A stretch of 17,565 nt of DNA, taken from assembly GCA_002712575.1 (NCBI GenBank), contig PATZ01000023.1:22308-39872 (forward strand), written 5' to 3'. Position numbers and translations under genes: made by a program. Positions within the stretch are counted from its first letter, which is position 1, and every line of letters begins with the position of its first letter. This document shows, piece by piece, positions 15,872-17,565 of the stretch. This DNA comes from Methanobacteriota archaeon (lineage in GTDB: Archaea; Thermoplasmatota; Poseidoniia; Poseidoniales; Thalassarchaeaceae). Below the pieces are notes generated by a model, which had not been told where the DNA came from, searched no databases, and saw only the letters and a list, made by a program, of their open reading frames with translations.

Positions 15872-17420
15872 TTAATTCACCTCCTATCTTTCCTTGGAAC
15901 TTTTCTTTCTTGAATTTCCTTTTAGTTTCCTTCTGAGTACCGGGATATGCCTTTGATAAAGTCTGTGTACTATATGGACGGCGTGATTGTGATAATGCTT
16001 CTTCATCTTCATCTATGGCATATATTACAAAGAAGAATAGTGCAGTAATTGTGAGAACAGGCGCAGCCCAAATTGGCCAACCAGAATCTGTCCAAACTTC
16101 AAGACGTAAGAAGGTAGCGATTACAAGGTTTACTAGGGATAAGGGAAGAAGATAGAGCCATCCAAATTCTAAAATTTGATCTGTTCTTATACGGTGTAAT
16201 GATGCCCTAATCCAGACAAAAAATGCAAATAATAACCATGCTTTTAGTAAGACCCAAACTAAGCCTGGTATTATGGTGAATATTACTTCAAAGATTCCTC
16301 CTAAGAATGGTAATGAAGATAAGAAATCTTCGAAAGGAAACTCCCAACCTCCTAAGAAGAACATTGCGAATAAGATACATGCCGCATAAGCCCTCATCAT
16401 TTCAGTAGCGAACATAAGACCCCATCGTATTCCTCCATATTCAGTCCACCAGCCTTCTACAAGTTCCGCTTCTGCTTCGGGCATATCAAAAGGTATTCGC
16501 TCCACTTCTGCAATCATAGTAACAAGAAAAAGTACAGCACCTAAGGGAAGAATGAAAATATTCCAAGTATTGGATGTTTCGATTTGAAAATCAACAATTT
16601 CTAGAATATTGAATGACCCGCTAATTACAGCTATGCTTAGAACTGTTATTAAAAGAGGTATTTCATATGCAGTCAATTGTGCTGCAGAGCGCATTCCTCC
16701 TATCAGGGTATACTTGTTATTAGAAGACCAGCCAGCAAAAAATACTCCCAATGGGGCAACACCGAAGATTGCCATCATGAAAATTAAAGAAAGATCCGGA
16801 TTTGCCGCCCAGATATGCGGACCAAATGGAATAAATGCATAAACCATTATCGTGGTTGCTATTATTATTACAGGGGCTATCTCGAATACCAATTTATCGG
16901 CTTTCTTGGGAACTATATGTTCCTTTGTAGCAAATTTTAGAAAATCGGCTAATGCCTGGAAAAAGCCTGGCAATAGAAACCAAATACCATGATATCCTCT
17001 ATTGTTTACTCTTGAAATAGTTTCATGAGGATGTTCATTACCGAATGACTGGTTCAATTTGGCATTTACAAAACCTATTGGAGTGCCCATCCCCATAGGT
17101 AATTTATTCCACCAATCTCCTGCAGTTGCACTTCCTTCTCCAATCCAAAGACTGCGTAATGAAGTCGTGGCGCCAATTCTATCCATTAATCTTCCAATAA
17201 ATTTACGTTCTATGTACGGGACAACCATTAGAGTAAGCATCATAATTGCAAATACCACCGTGCACATAACTGTAGCTAAGAAAAAGGATTCTAATGCTGG
17301 TTGCATTTGTGCAAAGTCATTTTGTAATGAGTTGGGTAATAAATCGTGAGTAGTATCCATTGACCATCCAATAATAGATTCAGACCATCCACGAATATCT
17401 AACCAATCACTACTAGTCAT
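15852..17420 (-). CDS. nuoH: Complex I subunit H with an enlarged quinone-site loop
   Basis: This 522-residue membrane subunit links the peripheral and membrane arms and forms much of the quinone cavity. Conserved parts are VVPYIERKFIGRLMDRIGA (67-84), FLKFATKEHIVPKKADKLVF, GWSSNNKYTLIGGMRSAAQLTAYEIP (230-255), ERIPFDMPEAEAELVEGWWTEYGGIRWG (307-334) and ASLHRIRTDQILEFGW. The family norm is about 325-350 residues. The extra comes from a 45-residue N-terminal region, about 55 residues inserted at 85-150 just after the first loop, and a basic C-terminal tail of about 50 residues from 471 on. The ATG has AGGTGA four bases upstream, overlapping the nuoD stop. Confidence 0.95.
   Translation of the reverse strand: MTSSDWLDIRGWSESIIGWSMDTTHDLLPNSLQNDFAQMQPALESFFLATVMCTVVFAIMMLTLMVVPYIERKFIGRLMDRIGATTSLRSLWIGEGSATAGDWWNKLPMGMGTPIGFVNAKLNQSFGNEHPHETISRVNNRGYHGIWFLLPGFFQALADFLKFATKEHIVPKKADKLVFEIAPVIIIATTIMVYAFIPFGPHIWAANPDLSLIFMMAIFGVAPLGVFFAGWSSNNKYTLIGGMRSAAQLTAYEIPLLITVLSIAVISGSFNILEIVDFQIETSNTWNIFILPLGAVLFLVTMIAEVERIPFDMPEAEAELVEGWWTEYGGIRWGLMFATEMMRAYAACILFAMFFLGGWEFPFEDFLSSLPFLGGIFEVIFTIIPGLVWVLLKAWLLFAFFVWIRASLHRIRTDQILEFGWLYLLPLSLVNLVIATFLRLEVWTDSGWPIWAAPVLTITALFFFVIYAIDEDEEALSQSRRPYSTQTLSKAYPGTQKETKRKFKKEKFQGKIGGELIEKSRI
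15877..15885 (-). promoter_or_regulatory. Full-length Shine-Dalgarno site AGGAGGTGA for the nuoI TTG start
   Basis: AGGAGGTGA pairs fully with the expected 16S rRNA 3' end (ATCACCTCCT) and lies five bases before the TTG at 15871. It sits inside the last codons of nuoH, encoding Ile-Gly-Gly-Glu. It decides the start in favour of TTG over the ATG codons 24 and 28 residues in. Confidence 0.8.
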
Positions 17421-17424
17421 TCAA

Positions 17425-17430
17425 TCACCT
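17425..17430 (-). promoter_or_regulatory. Shine-Dalgarno site AGGTGA for nuoH, overlapping the nuoD stop
   Basis: The minus strand reads AGGTGATTGAATG. The TGA is the nuoD stop, and four bases separate the site from the nuoH ATG. Confidence 0.7.
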
Positions 17431-17565
17431 ATCTGTTTCTCCAATACAAGGATCAAATGAACCCATAATTGCTGGAATATCGGCAACTTTGTACCCTATC
17501 ATGCATTTAGACGCATATGGAATCGTAATAAACATAGGTGACCTTATAGAAACCCTGTATGGCAT
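17425..17565 (-). CDS. nuoD: Complex I subunit D (49-kDa type), C-terminal end (partial, 5' end outside window)
   Basis: The minus strand from the right edge is open for 46 residues and then stops at TGA 17425-17427. The peptide has PYRVSIRSPMF, matching the NuoD stretch RVKLRTPSF, then the ADIPAIMGSFDPCIGETDR ending, matching the family's ADVVAILGSIDPVLGEIDR. NuoD helps form the quinone site together with NuoH. The usual Asp of the FDPVLGE end is kept, while a Cys replaces Val (DPCIGE). The gap to nuoH is four bases. This fragment was read directly from the nucleotide sequence. Confidence 0.93.
   Translation of the reverse strand: MPYRVSIRSPMFITIPYASKCMIGYKVADIPAIMGSFDPCIGETDR

Noticed and set aside
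1-17565. Mobile elements, CRISPR arrays, tRNA or rRNA genes
   Set aside because: No inverted or direct repeats, spacer pattern, transposase, or RNA-gene signature was noticed, and coding genes fill almost all of the window.

Overview
The window looks like a piece of a planktonic archaeal genome, most likely Marine Group II (Candidatus Poseidoniia, Thermoplasmatota) or a close relative. It encodes archaeal aIF1A, a RIO1 kinase, a Dim2/Pno1-type KH protein and a DUF63 membrane protein. They sit beside an archaeal-type Nuo operon with a split nuoJ and a bacterial-looking methylcrotonyl-CoA carboxylase cassette. The DNA is AT-rich by eye. The phylum placement is inferred from gene content and style, not from a marker tree.

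Layout. All genes except the first read on the minus strand. From the right edge: the 3' end of nuoD, then nuoH, nuoI, nuoJ1, nuoJ2, nuoK, nuoL, nuoM and nuoN (17565 to 8392). After a 50-nt gap comes a translation and ribosome-biogenesis group: aIF1A, RIO1, KH protein, then DUF63 (8341 to 4847). A short AT-rich gap with a TATA-like box follows. Last is a leucine-degradation cassette: carboxyltransferase (mccB/liuB), methylglutaconyl-CoA hydratase (liuC), biotin carboxylase and a separate biotin carrier protein (4779 to 227). The only plus-strand gene is the 3' end of seryl-tRNA synthetase (1 to 222), which converges on the cassette with a 4-nt gap.

How they work together. The nuo genes encode most of the membrane arm (H, J, K, L, M, N) plus the NuoI ferredoxin-like subunit of a proton-pumping complex I. 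aIF1A, RIO1 and the KH protein act on the small ribosomal subunit. The last four genes would carboxylate 3-methylcrotonyl-CoA and hydrate 3-methylglutaconyl-CoA, feeding leucine carbon towards HMG-CoA.

Packing is tight. Most junctions are overlaps (TGATG, TAATG, ATGA) or gaps under 10 nt, and Shine-Dalgarno sequences often overlap the preceding stop codon. These sites fix several starts, including TTG starts for nuoI and nuoJ1. No RNA gene, mobile element, CRISPR array or long repeat was seen, and no gap exceeds about 70 nt.

The most interesting points are: a NuoI with a large insertion, including a small barrel-like segment, between its two Fe-S motifs; a NuoH with about 55 extra residues in the quinone-site loop; an aIF1A with an acidic tail ending in DEDIDSFFG; a biotin carboxylase split from its carrier by two in-frame stops; and a His-rich insertion in NuoL.
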